Source: UBA4877 sp002399285
GTDB taxonomy: Bacteria; Bacillota; Thermoanaerobacteria; Thermoanaerobacterales; UBA4877
Direction: 5' to 3'
Assembly: GCA_036771835.1 (NCBI GenBank)
Contig: DAIPGN010000005.1
Location: 1 to 64,000, forward strand
Length of the DNA: 64,000 nucleotides
Shown: positions 1 through 8,387 of the stretch, in pieces
Layout of the letters: every line of letters begins with the position of its first letter
Numbering within the stretch: position 1 is the first letter of the stretch
Notes under the pieces: generated by a model
Seen by the model: only the letters and a program-made list of their open reading frames with translations
Told to the model about the DNA's origin: nothing
Database searches by the model: none
Position numbers and translations under genes: made by a program

Positions 1-78
1 TTTGCAGGAATTGTTTTGGTGCCCCTGCTTAGTCACCTTCTAGCCGAATTTTTGGCGATTTTATCTGAAAGGCTATAG
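1..78 (+). CDS. 3' end of a possible membrane protein gene (partial)
   Basis: The first 25 codons of frame 1 are open and end at a TAG at 76-78. The translated tail is strongly hydrophobic (for example LVPLLSHLLAEFLAIL), as in the last membrane helix of an integral membrane protein. The gene would begin left of the window. The open stretch is too short to name a family and could be chance, so this is a low-confidence call. Confidence 0.3.
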   Translation, partial: FAGIVLVPLLSHLLAEFLAILSERL

Positions 79-309
79 CAAGACACAGCTTTACATATTA
101 TTTTACAAATCTCCGGCAGGTATGCGAAAAAGTGAAATGATGTGTGAATGTCCTCTTATATGATCATTATAATGCTATTCTGGAAAAATTTCCATAGGTG
201 ATATTGCAATATTCCCAAGATTTTTGCAGAACTTGCCGCAGTACAAGAAAGTTGTGTGTAAGGCGTTCACAATATATACGCGGTATGAAGGAGCAGGAGT
301 GATGATAAC

Positions 310-346
310 AAAAAAGCGTCTGAGTTTCACTGAGAAACACAGGCGC
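310..346 (-). terminator. Rho-independent terminator of the XRE gene
   Basis: Read on the minus strand, a long stem (AGCGCCTG...CAGACGCT with an inner GTTTC/GAAAC pairing) is followed at once by a run of six T. It lies about 20 bases past the stop of the minus-strand XRE regulator, where its transcript should end. Confidence 0.8.
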
Positions 347-367
347 TCAGGATGCATCCTGTGATGT

Positions 368-1132
368 TTAGGCATATTTTTTGCCAGTCACAAAGATAGG
401 AATAAACATACTTAGAACCGAGCCGAGAGTAAATATTAACTCACCTTTCTCCCAGAGGGTCGGAGAGATCCGGGAAATTGCCAAATACAGCAGCGGAAAC
501 AGAGTAAAAATGCTCATTACCGATAGGTGCGCCGCATAAACAATATGTTTCCAATTGCTGTTGTTAAAATGGATTCCGGGAATATTCATTCTGAAAAATC
601 CGTCACTATAAAAACGGATGTCATTCTCATCATAATAGATGGGCAGCGTTTCCTTTAAAAAGAATGTAAGATATATGCCGAAGATCAGCATGAGCAATTC
701 AACGGTCAATAAATTCTCGGAAAAATCATTGACCGTATATCCTAATGAATGCATCAATAGCAATTCTAAGCCGACAATAAAAACACACGAAAAGAAGATC
801 ATTATACAGCTCTGCCTATTTTTGCTCTGTTGTTCTTTTTCCTCCGCCGATAAACGGATCGTCCGGTTCATGAGGGATTCTACTTCTGGCACGCTCAATT
901 CCCTGTCCTCTTCGATCCTTTTTCCGCTCAATAACTCCGTCGCCGTCACCCCAAGGATTTGGGACAGCGGCATGAGCAGCGCTATGTCGGGCATACTCAG
1001 CCCACGTTCCCACTTGCTGACGGCCTTATCCGAGATGTAAAGCTTTTGCGCAAGCTCTCTTTGGGTCCATCCCTTTTCCTTCCTTAACTGCAATAGGAAT
1101 TTCCCGAACTCATTGTTATCGTTTTTCTCCAT
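368..1132 (-). CDS. XRE-family regulator with C-terminal membrane segments
   Basis: This 254-residue protein begins with a Cro/CI-type helix-turn-helix (residues about 11-65, including WTQRELAQKL and the recognition-helix signature KAVSKWERG). The rest is membrane-like, with hydrophobic segments near 109-128, 141-159, 197-219 and 233-249. HTH proteins carrying their own membrane anchor are common in Clostridia, where they are thought to sense envelope or peptide signals, but no ligand can be read here. The gene stands alone and has its own terminator. Function beyond DNA binding is inference. Confidence 0.8.
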   Translation of the reverse strand: MEKNDNNEFGKFLLQLRKEKGWTQRELAQKLYISDKAVSKWERGLSMPDIALLMPLSQILGVTATELLSGKRIEEDRELSVPEVESLMNRTIRLSAEEKEQQSKNRQSCIMIFFSCVFIVGLELLLMHSLGYTVNDFSENLLTVELLMLIFGIYLTFFLKETLPIYYDENDIRFYSDGFFRMNIPGIHFNNSNWKHIVYAAHLSVMSIFTLFPLLYLAISRISPTLWEKGELIFTLGSVLSMFIPIFVTGKKYA

Positions 1133-1303
1133 GGTCTCATGCCTCCTTCCCTTCCCTTAGGATAACGCAACAACGCCGTATAAGGCAATCGACTAACGGT
1201 AGAATTAATATAAATTCCACATAAACCGGCGGTATACTGTATGAATTAGCCACATGTTAGGCTTTATTTTGATAAAAAGATTATACTATAAATCCAGGGA
1301 TGT

Positions 1304-1837
1304 TTGTATAGTGAAATAAGAGATATGACAACAAAAGATTCAGCTGAGTCCTATCCCAGATTGAAGGAAATATTTGCTGAATGCGGAGTCTCTTTTGTAA
1401 TACTTCCGCATCTTAAAAATTCCGGAATTAATGGTGCAGTAAAATGGGTCAATAAGAATAAAGTAATATTAGCTATGAACGACAGGATGAAATATGCTGA
1501 TATATTTTGGCTCTCTTTATTTCATGAGATATGTCATGTTCTTCAACAGAAAATTAAAATTGTGATAATATCCAGCGATTCTAAAGGACTTATTAGCGAA
1601 TTAGATGATAAGCTTGAAAAAGAGGCGGATAAATTCGCATCGGAGACTTTAATACCCTCGGTTGAATATAATAAGTTTATCAATAATAGCGATTTTAGCA
1701 AAGAAAGTATTATTAGGTTTGCTAAGAAGCAAAATATTCATCCAGGCATTGTATTAGGAAGATTGCAGAAAGACGGCCGGGTAAATTATGATCACTTTAA
1801 CGATTTGAAAACAAAATATGAAATTAGCATAGCCTAA
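1304..1837 (+). CDS. ImmA/IrrE-type metallopeptidase, truncated orphan half
   Basis: The protein has the zinc-peptidase signature HEICH (residues 74-78) and a downstream EKEADKFA segment, as in ImmA/IrrE proteins. Family members of this subtype are usually about 350 residues, with an N-terminal XRE helix-turn-helix that acts as antitoxin or repressor. This one is only 177 residues, starts at TTG, and has an in-frame stop at 1289 with no helix-turn-helix upstream. It therefore looks like the C-terminal half of a HigA/ImmA-like gene. It lies on the 3' side of a tRNA-Arg gene, which fits a remnant of a mobile island. Activity without the DNA-binding half is doubtful. Confidence 0.7.
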   Translation: MYSEIRDMTTKDSAESYPRLKEIFAECGVSFVILPHLKNSGINGAVKWVNKNKVILAMNDRMKYADIFWLSLFHEICHVLQQKIKIVIISSDSKGLISELDDKLEKEADKFASETLIPSVEYNKFINNSDFSKESIIRFAKKQNIHPGIVLGRLQKDGRVNYDHFNDLKTKYEISIA

Positions 1838-1890
1838 GATAGAAGAAGTTCCAAGGAAGATGTGGAAATAATCAGGAGTATGATTAAGAG

Positions 1891-1932
1891 TAAAAAAGCA
1901 GATAGGCGCTATATATCCTATCTGCTGCTTTT
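1891..1932 (-). terminator. Terminator downstream of tRNA-Arg(CCG), possibly bidirectional
   Basis: A perfect 10-bp stem (AGCAGATAGG/CCTATCTGCT) with a 10-base loop is followed on the minus strand by six T, just past the 3' end of the tRNA. On the plus strand it is followed by GCTTTT and could also stop the ImmA-fragment transcript. Confidence 0.75.
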
Positions 1933-1942
1933 CTGTTAAAAG

Positions 1943-2018
1943 TGGTGCGCCTAACAGGAGTCGAACCTGCGGCCTTCTGATCCGGAGTCAGACGCTCTAT
2001 CCACTGAGCTACAGGCGC
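1943..2018 (-). tRNA. tRNA-Arg (anticodon CCG)
   Basis: On the minus strand a full 76-nt cloverleaf can be drawn. The acceptor stem is GCGCCTG paired with TAGGCGC, the anticodon loop is CTCCGGA with anticodon CCG (complement of 1983-1985), the T-loop is GTTCGACTC, and CCA is encoded. It decodes CGG. A good promoter lies directly upstream and a terminator downstream, so it is a single-gene unit. Confidence 0.96.
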
Positions 2019-2033
2019 ACGCATTACATGGTT

Positions 2034-2062
2034 ATACTATCACAAAAGAAGGCTATGTTCAA
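2034..2062 (-). promoter_or_regulatory. Sigma-A-type promoter of tRNA-Arg(CCG)
   Basis: On the minus strand TTGAAC (-35) and TAGTAT (-10) are separated by exactly 17 bases. The -10 box lies about 15 bases before the mature tRNA 5' end. Confidence 0.7.
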
Positions 2063-2110
2063 GATATATCTTAACAGTAAACAGGTGTGGGATAATATCC
2101 CGGCCCGGCC

Positions 2111-3082
2111 TTATAGCTTTCCGTGCTGCTTGAGCAGTTGGATCAGGCCGCGGTCACGGAAGGCTGCGATCTCGTCATTGTTATGACCATGCAGGTCGTC
2201 GCGGTTTGCCAGTACCTTGTCCATCTCTTCCTGACAGTGTTCGAAGTAGGGATATGTCTCCTCTGGGTAAACGGTCCAGTTGGCCAGCGTTGCCATTGTA
2301 TTGGAGCCGGAATCACCCATACCGCCCAGTAGTACGCCGATCAGGCCGTGTTCGCCGCCCGCAAGCTGAAGTACCGTGTTGGGTCCCAGCAGGGCATAGC
2401 GCATGCCCGGGCCATAGCAGAATGCGGTTTCAATGTCCTCCATGGTACAGACGCCGTCGGTCACCATATGCACGCATTCGCGGTACAACGTGGTCATCAA
2501 ACGGGTGCCGATATATCCGGGGCAGCTCTTTTTTAATACGACGGGTTCCTTGCGTATACTCTTATAAAAGTCGTACACGGCATGTACGTATTTTGGATCG
2601 GTTTTTTCACAGGGTATCATCTCAATAAGCGGCAGGAGGTAGACCGGGTGATAGGGATGACCGGCTACGACCCTTTCGGGATGAGCTGCATCAGCCACTA
2701 TTTCGCCTAAATCAAGGGCAGAAGTGGAGCTGCAGATCGCCGCATCGGGACGGCATACCGATTCTATATCGGCCAGCACCGAGCGCTTCAGGTCCAGATT
2801 CTCCGGTACGCTTTCCTGGATAAAATCCGCATCGGCCAGCGCTTCGGTCTTATCCGTTGTAAAACGGACCTTATTCAGCCGCTTTTCAGCTTCCTCCTGA
2901 CTAAAGATGCCCTCATTCACAAAGAGGCTTAGATTATTCAGCGTATTCTTGCGGCATTTTTCAAGGATGTCATCCTTGATATCATATACCGTCACTTCAA
3001 AGCCATCGCACACTAAGAGCTGAGTGAGCCATCCCGTGCCGATCAAGCCGCTGCCATATAATGTGATCTTCTTAAATTCCAT
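2111..3082 (-). CDS. 3-hydroxyacyl-CoA dehydrogenase-family NAD-dependent dehydrogenase
   Basis: This 323-residue protein has an N-terminal Rossmann fold with the dinucleotide motif GSGLIGTGW (residues about 10-18) and the family segment GHPYHPVYLLPLIEM near 140. It then continues into the all-helical C-terminal dimer domain. The one-C-domain length resembles the L-gulonate/carnitine 3-dehydrogenase (lambda-crystallin) branch more than a fatty-acid enzyme. It likely oxidises a 3-hydroxy acid or 3-hydroxyacyl-CoA with NAD+; the substrate cannot be read. The ATG is preceded by AAGGAGCG. Transcription probably starts near 3380, leaving a leader of about 300 bases. Confidence 0.75.
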   Translation of the reverse strand: MEFKKITLYGSGLIGTGWLTQLLVCDGFEVTVYDIKDDILEKCRKNTLNNLSLFVNEGIFSQEEAEKRLNKVRFTTDKTEALADADFIQESVPENLDLKRSVLADIESVCRPDAAICSSTSALDLGEIVADAAHPERVVAGHPYHPVYLLPLIEMIPCEKTDPKYVHAVYDFYKSIRKEPVVLKKSCPGYIGTRLMTTLYRECVHMVTDGVCTMEDIETAFCYGPGMRYALLGPNTVLQLAGGEHGLIGVLLGGMGDSGSNTMATLANWTVYPEETYPYFEHCQEEMDKVLANRDDLHGHNNDEIAAFRDRGLIQLLKQHGKL

Positions 3083-3386
3083 AACGTGTCGCGCTCCTTA
3101 GTTATAGTTTTATTGTTTGTCCGCCGCTTGTATTTTTACCGGAAGGCCGGCACAATACTTTCGTATGATGACCGGATGATCCGGGAATCAATACGGCGGT
3201 CAAATAGGATCATTGACAGAGAAGGTATGCATAAGCGTTTTCCCTTATTGCAAATTACCTTCCCTTGCGCCGATTCATTAAACAAACAATATGAAACTGA
3301 TGATCTCTTTGGAACTTGCCACGTTATGGCATCAATATCTGCGATGCCATGTTCGTCAGAGTTATTCATTCAATTTACACCAATGA
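3083..3386 (-). other. Long untranslated leader of the dehydrogenase gene
   Basis: If transcription starts just downstream of the promoter at 3387-3415, the mRNA carries roughly 300 untranslated bases before the dehydrogenase start. I see a short hairpin (GGCATC...GATGCC) near its 5' end but no known riboswitch or T-box pattern. A 77-codon frame inside it (3136-3369) has no ribosome-binding site and no recognisable family. Confidence 0.4.
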
Positions 3387-3415
3387 ATCATATCACATGA
3401 CTTAGCAAATGTCAA
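3387..3415 (-). promoter_or_regulatory. Strong sigma-A promoter of the dehydrogenase gene
   Basis: On the minus strand a perfect TTGACA is followed after exactly 17 bases by TATGAT. It is one of the best consensus promoters in the window and points at the dehydrogenase gene. Confidence 0.75.
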
Positions 3416-3470
3416 GACAATTTAGTCAAAATTCAAGCAATTGCATAAAGATTCAAATTTTATCCTAAAG

Positions 3471-4700
3471 TTAATTCCTCTTATTGGTGATCAAATAGAC
3501 TATAAACAGAACTACACCGCCAAATAAAGGCAGGTAAAACGCCGGGACAGTCCCTATCATACTGCCTGATAAAATATAGCCGACGGGCGCAAAAATTTTA
3601 ATTATGCTTAAACTGATGCTCAGAGAGCGTCCCCGGATGTTTTCGGGGACCTTGGTCTGCAAATTATTTATGAACGGGATGTCTATCAAAGAAACGATAA
3701 CGCCATAGCAAGCCATAAAAACCGCATAATAGGCTACCACCGTATAAGGTGCGGGATGAATGACGGCAGCTGGAAATATTCCGAATAAAAACAGACAGAA
3801 AGATAAAAACGATCCCACGGCAGTCATCAGTCTATGGTACGGCAGAATATCGGCGATCCTTTTTATAAGTAAGGCTCCCATTATCATTCCTACCGGCATG
3901 AAGCATTGAACGATCCCATAGGCCTTTGAGGATAAGTGGAATATATTATTCAAGATATACGGGACGGGGACTGCATAACAGAGTGAGGTAAAAAAGTTGA
4001 TGACCAGGAAATTCAGCGAGGATCTTTTTATCCAATCAGTCTCCTCTATATAGTGGATTCCTTCTGCCAAGTCCTGCCGCAGGTGTAATTTCAAGGTTTG
4101 CGGCACAGGGGTATAATAAAGGCGGAAATCGATCAGACATTCTGTTATAGTCGAAAGTATAAACGCGATCCCGTTCAGAAGGATAAAGAGGCGCATATCG
4201 ACCGCGGCATACAGAATGCCTCCTAAACCCGGACCGATGATCGCCGCAGCCGAGTCGATGATTTTTTCGATCGAATTTAATGATATGATACGGCGTTTCG
4301 ATACGATGTTGGGCACGGCGGAACCTATGCAGGTGCTGTATAATGCCTGGGAAATGGAAAGCAGCAGAGTTGCCGCATAAATATCGCTGAGGGAGAGCCC
4401 GTCCCTGCTGAAAGCAAACACCGTGATAAAAAGGGCTGCGTTAAAAGTATCCGTTAAGACCACCATGATCTTTTTATTGAATCTGTCTGCGATAACACCG
4501 GCCAGGGGGCCGATCAGGACTGTCGGCAGGATCTGAAGCGAAAGCGTGAGGGCAAACGAAAGACCGGAACCCGTCATTTTCAATACATACAATCCCACCG
4601 CAAAGGTGTAGACGGAAGACATGAGGGCGGATATGGCATGACCGGAGAGATACATTATAAAATTATATAGTTCCCTTTGGTGGATCTTTGTGTGTCTCAC
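3471..4700 (-). CDS. MFS efflux transporter
   Basis: A 409-residue protein with about 12 hydrophobic segments and the major-facilitator loop between helices 2 and 3 (AGVIADRFNKK). It resembles the MFS_3/enterobactin-exporter and macrolide-efflux branch, which exports drugs or other small molecules. The GTG start is preceded by a perfect Shine-Dalgarno site (AAGGAGGTG). Its promoter has a 19-base spacer typical of MerR control, and a MerR-methyltransferase fusion gene lies directly upstream, so the pair probably forms a drug-response cassette. The exported compound is unknown. Confidence 0.85.
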   Translation of the reverse strand: MRHTKIHQRELYNFIMYLSGHAISALMSSVYTFAVGLYVLKMTGSGLSFALTLSLQILPTVLIGPLAGVIADRFNKKIMVVLTDTFNAALFITVFAFSRDGLSLSDIYAATLLLSISQALYSTCIGSAVPNIVSKRRIISLNSIEKIIDSAAAIIGPGLGGILYAAVDMRLFILLNGIAFILSTITECLIDFRLYYTPVPQTLKLHLRQDLAEGIHYIEETDWIKRSSLNFLVINFFTSLCYAVPVPYILNNIFHLSSKAYGIVQCFMPVGMIMGALLIKRIADILPYHRLMTAVGSFLSFCLFLFGIFPAAVIHPAPYTVVAYYAVFMACYGVIVSLIDIPFINNLQTKVPENIRGRSLSISLSIIKIFAPVGYILSGSMIGTVPAFYLPLFGGVVLFIVYLITNKRN

Positions 4701-4725
4701 AATGACACCTCCTTGTTACAGTGCC

Positions 4726-4756
4726 ATTGTAAGCCGTGGCGTTATCACAACGTCAA
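4726..4756 (-). promoter_or_regulatory. MerR-type promoter (19-base spacer) of the MFS gene
   Basis: On the minus strand TTGACG and TACAAT are separated by 19 bases rather than 17. Such over-long spacers mark promoters that MerR-family activators untwist. The neighbouring upstream gene encodes a MerR-family protein, the obvious candidate regulator. Confidence 0.65.
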
Positions 4757-4785
4757 GCATGTGGGCAAGCGAATTTACCGTGAAA

Positions 4786-4814
4786 AAATAAAAAAGGCGG
4801 GGTCAGCCCGACCT
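4786..4814 (-). terminator. Terminator overlapping the end of the MerR-methyltransferase gene
   Basis: On the minus strand the last codons form a stem (AAAGG-CGGG against CCCG-CCTTT, one bulged T) followed by TTTTTTATTTTTT. It would separate the regulator transcript from that of the MFS gene, which has its own promoter. Confidence 0.6.
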
Positions 4815-6017
4815 TTTTCCGATGAAACTGTAGGTCATTACTTTTTCATCCTGCCTGAAATAGTCTTCATAGATCCCTCCCTTTGTGACCGCATCCGATA
4901 TATGATCGGCCTGCTTGATGAATCCCCGTTCTTCGATCCGCTTCTTTATTGCGCCGATGCGGAAATTTGGCCGGCAGTCGGTGGGGATCATACTATCCTG
5001 GCTGAAATTCTTAAATATGATATACGAACTCAGCAGAGCCGCGTCCGCTTTGTAATATCGTTCCGTCAAGTCCAATAAAAACTCACTGTGTTCAAAGCTG
5101 TAATTACTGGTTCCTAAATCATCACAGATAATATCTATGGAATGGGGCAACAGCGGCATTCGGGTAAAATCACAGCAGATGAAGACGATGTTTTTTCTGC
5201 CGTCGGATTTTTCCAGGATATCCTTCAAAAAATACAGTCTTCCGGGGTCATAGTCAACGGCTATATAGACGGTGTCTTCCGGCAGTTCGTCATAGATCCG
5301 TCTTAAAAAGAAACCGCTTCCGCTTCCCAATTCCAAAACGATTTTTCCCGAGAGCTCTGAGAAATTGATATTCTGGACTTCCCATTCCAATGTTTTATAG
5401 ACGTGGTCCAGATACTCCGCATCCGTATGCCGTATATAGGATAAAACATCCGGGAGTTGATCATTGCTGTAATGTCCGGCTTCGACGAAGAGGATGCCGT
5501 CCTTGATCGTATATTCGGTTCCGCATTTACATTTGAGTTTGCCTGACGTGACCATGTTTTCCTCTACTGCAGCTTCATTGAGAACAAGGGGGCCGCCGCA
5601 GATATCGCAGCGGAAATACTGCAGACAGGCCAGGCCTATGCCCATTTTGAGCTGCTTATTCTCGCTTTTAGTGTCCAACCGCTGAAGCTCTTGCTCCAAG
5701 CGCATTTTTTCTCCGCTCAGTCTTTTGATTTCTGCTTTTGTACTCTCATATTTTTCCGTGAACATGTTTTTATAATATTTATCCTGCTCATAAGACGTCA
5801 TCTTTCCAAGCCGCTTAATGATAAAAATATTTTTGATCTCCAATAGGGTGAAGCCGAGAGATTTGAAAAAAATGATTTCATCGAAGTCGCTCTGGCATTG
5901 TAAATCAAATTCAAATTGACTGGACGGCCTCTGCGGGATTATCAGCCCCAGGTCTATATAATGCCGGACCGTATCAATGCCGACCTGATTTTTCTTCGCA
6001 AACGCTCCGATCTTCAT
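4803..6017 (-). CDS. MerR-family regulator fused to a zinc-ribbon SAM methyltransferase
   Basis: The 404-residue protein has three parts. Residues 1-70 form a MerR winged helix (GIDTVRHYIDLGLI) and 75-120 a charged coiled coil. A zinc ribbon follows with Cys137/Cys140 and Cys163/Cys165, like Trm112 or the RlmA N-terminus. Last comes a Rossmann methyltransferase with motif I VLELGSGSG (residues about 227-235). The methyltransferase may serve as the ligand-sensing domain or may modify rRNA or a drug, as RlmA-type resistance enzymes do. The next gene is an MFS pump with a MerR-style promoter. Domain calls are clear; the role is inference. Confidence 0.75.
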   Translation of the reverse strand: MKIGAFAKKNQVGIDTVRHYIDLGLIIPQRPSSQFEFDLQCQSDFDEIIFFKSLGFTLLEIKNIFIIKRLGKMTSYEQDKYYKNMFTEKYESTKAEIKRLSGEKMRLEQELQRLDTKSENKQLKMGIGLACLQYFRCDICGGPLVLNEAAVEENMVTSGKLKCKCGTEYTIKDGILFVEAGHYSNDQLPDVLSYIRHTDAEYLDHVYKTLEWEVQNINFSELSGKIVLELGSGSGFFLRRIYDELPEDTVYIAVDYDPGRLYFLKDILEKSDGRKNIVFICCDFTRMPLLPHSIDIICDDLGTSNYSFEHSEFLLDLTERYYKADAALLSSYIIFKNFSQDSMIPTDCRPNFRIGAIKKRIEERGFIKQADHISDAVTKGGIYEDYFRQDEKVMTYSFIGKRSG

Positions 6018-6092
6018 AATTTCACCTTCTATTGAACTATTTCTGCTCTTACATGTAATTCTGCAGTATTTCGGTTTTTTTATGATTGGGCT

Positions 6093-6668
6093 TTAAACGG
6101 TGCCGCTTTGTTTTGCCGCGAGATAATCTTTTCTAAGCAGGGCATACCATGCGGCGTCGCATATTCCCCGATTGTTCTCATCCGATTCCTTAAAGGTCCC
6201 CTCGTATTTAAGCCCGCATTTTTCCATGACCTTGCCGGAATAGATATTTCTCGGGTCATGCCTGGAGTCGATGCGGTCCACCTTCACCTCGTCCATAAGG
6301 TAACTTATTACGGCGCTAAAGGCCTCGGACGTTATCCCCTTGTTCCACCACGGTTTGCCTATGCAGTAGCCGACATGTACGCACCCGGCGGGCTCATCCT
6401 GACGGACCACTGAGATCGAACCGATGGCCCGGCCTATTTCCTTCAACTCGATTGCCCAGTCATATGTATTCGGCTGGGGATAAGATTCCAACAGCGACAT
6501 GATATAGGCTTTTGTGACTTCAATGTTTTTGTGCGGCGGCCAGGTGAGGTATTTTGTGACTTCATCGTCGCCCGCCCAGTTTCTAAACACATCCTCCGCG
6601 TCGCCGATCGTAAACCGGCGCAGTATAAGCCGCTTCGTTTCAAGGGTCCTTGTTCCCGAATGTTCCAT
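6093..6668 (-). CDS. GNAT-family N-acetyltransferase (RimJ/RimL type)
   Basis: From the ATG at 6668, which follows GAGGTG at a good distance, the protein is 191 residues. It opens with LETKRLILRRF, the usual start of RimJ/RimL-like acetyltransferases, has a mid-domain VGYCIGKPWWNKGI that binds acetyl-CoA, and ends in the NIYSGKVMEKCGLKYEG helix-strand typical of the fold. A longer in-frame extension up to 6854 is hydrophobic and unlike the family, so I reject it. Members acetylate protein N-termini, amino acids or antibiotics; the substrate here is unknown. Confidence 0.8.
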   Translation of the reverse strand: MEHSGTRTLETKRLILRRFTIGDAEDVFRNWAGDDEVTKYLTWPPHKNIEVTKAYIMSLLESYPQPNTYDWAIELKEIGRAIGSISVVRQDEPAGCVHVGYCIGKPWWNKGITSEAFSAVISYLMDEVKVDRIDSRHDPRNIYSGKVMEKCGLKYEGTFKESDENNRGICDAAWYALLRKDYLAAKQSGTV

Positions 6669-6977
6669 TGCAATGCACCTCGCCGCGTTCATGATTTTAT
6701 TAAGTATATCATATGAAAAAGAAACAAGTAAAGGCACAAAAATATCATTGCCAAAGTACATCATAGAAATGGACTGTACCGCCGCACTATGGTAGAATAC
6801 AACCAAGGTAATACTGGGGGTGAGTCTTTTGATGCGCCGCATGTTGATCATCATGGATGATTCTCCTTCGTACAGGATCTGATGCAGGGGCGAATTGTGC
6901 GAAGGACGGGATGAATATCGCCCGCATTGGATTTTGTACTTATAGACGATTTTAAAATTTCTATAGGGAGAATTCCA
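6669..6977. other. Divergent intergenic region between GNAT and MFS genes
   Basis: No gene is supported in these 309 bases. On the minus strand a TATACT hexamer about 25 bases before the GNAT start is a plausible -10 box, with a weak TTACTT 17 bases further up. No convincing plus-strand promoter for the MFS gene was found. Confidence 0.4.
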
Positions 6978-8279
6978 ATGAAGAACAATAATTTTCGTAC
7001 GTTTGTTTTATTCTGGGCAACGCAGTCCGTTTCACAGATGGGCAGCGCCATGTCCAGCTATGCCCTGACGATATGGGCATATTCCATGACGCATGCCGCG
7101 ATGTCGGTCTCGCTGCTTACTTTTTGTTACTATGTTCCATATATAGTGATAAGCCTTTTTTTCGGTCCGGTGATCGACAGGCACGGTAAAAAACAGGTCA
7201 TGCTCCTCTCGGATTCCACAGCGGCGGTATGTACGCTGTTCGCCTTTTTCCTGTGGCGGTCCGGCGGGCTGCAGCTGCGGCATATATATATCATCAATAT
7301 GGTCATAGGCATGATGAACGCATTTCAGGCTCCCGCCGAATCGGTAACGATCGGTTTATTGGTGCCTGATGACAAGCAGGCGGCGGTCAGCGGAATGGAC
7401 TCGTTTGCAGGGAATCTGGTCACTACTGTTTCACCCATTCTTGCGGTGGCGCTCTATGAGGCCGCCGGCCTGGGCATGGTATTTTTGACGGACTTTGTGA
7501 CCTTTTTATTCGCGTCATCGGTCTTATTGCTGTATATCCGCATACCGGAGCCGGTGTGCGAACATGGGCAAAGCGCGGAGGTTGCACCTTTTGCCGGCAT
7601 AGGGGAGGGATTTCGATTTCTGCGGCGGCATGACGTCCTCTTATACCTCATTGCCACGATGGCCGTAATGAACTTTTTCTCGCGCCTGACCTATGAAAAT
7701 GTCCTGCCTCCCATGCTGTTGGCTAGGAGCAACGGCGATGCCGGAGCGCTCGGCATCGTCAGCATGGTATTGGGACTTGGGGGTATTGCGGGCGGATTGG
7801 CGGTAATTTTTGATAAAAGAGCGCGCGACCCGATAAAAATGGTGTATTGGAGCGCGGCGGTCTCCTTTCTTTGCGGCGACCTGCCGATGGGCATCGGGCG
7901 GAACGTATTTGCTTGGTGCGCCGCCGGTCTAGCTGCCAGCATACCCATCCCATTTATAACGGCGGGACAGCGCGTACTGCTGTACCGCGACGTTCCTGCG
8001 GAATTACAGGGCCGTGTTTTCTCGGTGCGCAATGCGGTCCAGTTCGGCACGATCCCCATCGGTATTCTTGCCGGCGGATTTTTGGCCGATCATGTGTTTG
8101 AACCGCTGATGCGGTCGGATACGCCGGCGGTGCGTATGCTGCAATTTATAGTGGGCGCAGGCGACGGCAGCGGCATGGCGGTCATGTTCCTCTGCACGGG
8201 TACGCTTGGCTCCGCATTTTGCATTTTGTCATACCGGAGATTAAAGAGATCTAAGTCCGACGGGTCAAGCATGACGTAG
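6978..8279 (+). CDS. MFS transporter (macrolide-efflux-like)
   Basis: The ATG at 6978 follows AGGGAG by seven bases and gives a 433-residue protein. It has about 12 hydrophobic helices, the MFS loop GPVIDRHGKKQ, and the opening FVLFWATQSVSQMGSAM typical of the Mef/MFS_3 branch, which exports macrolides and other drugs by proton antiport. It is transcribed away from the GNAT gene. Together with the earlier MFS gene it makes this end of the window rich in possible drug-resistance functions. The substrate is not determinable. Confidence 0.85.
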   Translation: MKNNNFRTFVLFWATQSVSQMGSAMSSYALTIWAYSMTHAAMSVSLLTFCYYVPYIVISLFFGPVIDRHGKKQVMLLSDSTAAVCTLFAFFLWRSGGLQLRHIYIINMVIGMMNAFQAPAESVTIGLLVPDDKQAAVSGMDSFAGNLVTTVSPILAVALYEAAGLGMVFLTDFVTFLFASSVLLLYIRIPEPVCEHGQSAEVAPFAGIGEGFRFLRRHDVLLYLIATMAVMNFFSRLTYENVLPPMLLARSNGDAGALGIVSMVLGLGGIAGGLAVIFDKRARDPIKMVYWSAAVSFLCGDLPMGIGRNVFAWCAAGLAASIPIPFITAGQRVLLYRDVPAELQGRVFSVRNAVQFGTIPIGILAGGFLADHVFEPLMRSDTPAVRMLQFIVGAGDGSGMAVMFLCTGTLGSAFCILSYRRLKRSKSDGSSMT

Positions 8280-8387
8280 AAAACCGAACCCACGGCCTCC
8301 TGGTTCGTAGTCAGTCCTGCCTGCACAAAGACCGTCTGCCATGAATAATTGGTTTCTTATGAGAATAGATTATCATGGGGTGTTAAC

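Noticed and set aside
639..1040. 133-codon plus-strand frame over the XRE gene
   Set aside because: It lies wholly inside the minus-strand XRE gene, which has clear domains; the plus-strand peptide has no family pattern.
3086..3400. Plus- and minus-strand frames in the dehydrogenase leader (3086-3400 and 3136-3369)
   Set aside because: No ribosome-binding sites and no recognisable protein pattern; the region is better explained as promoter and leader.
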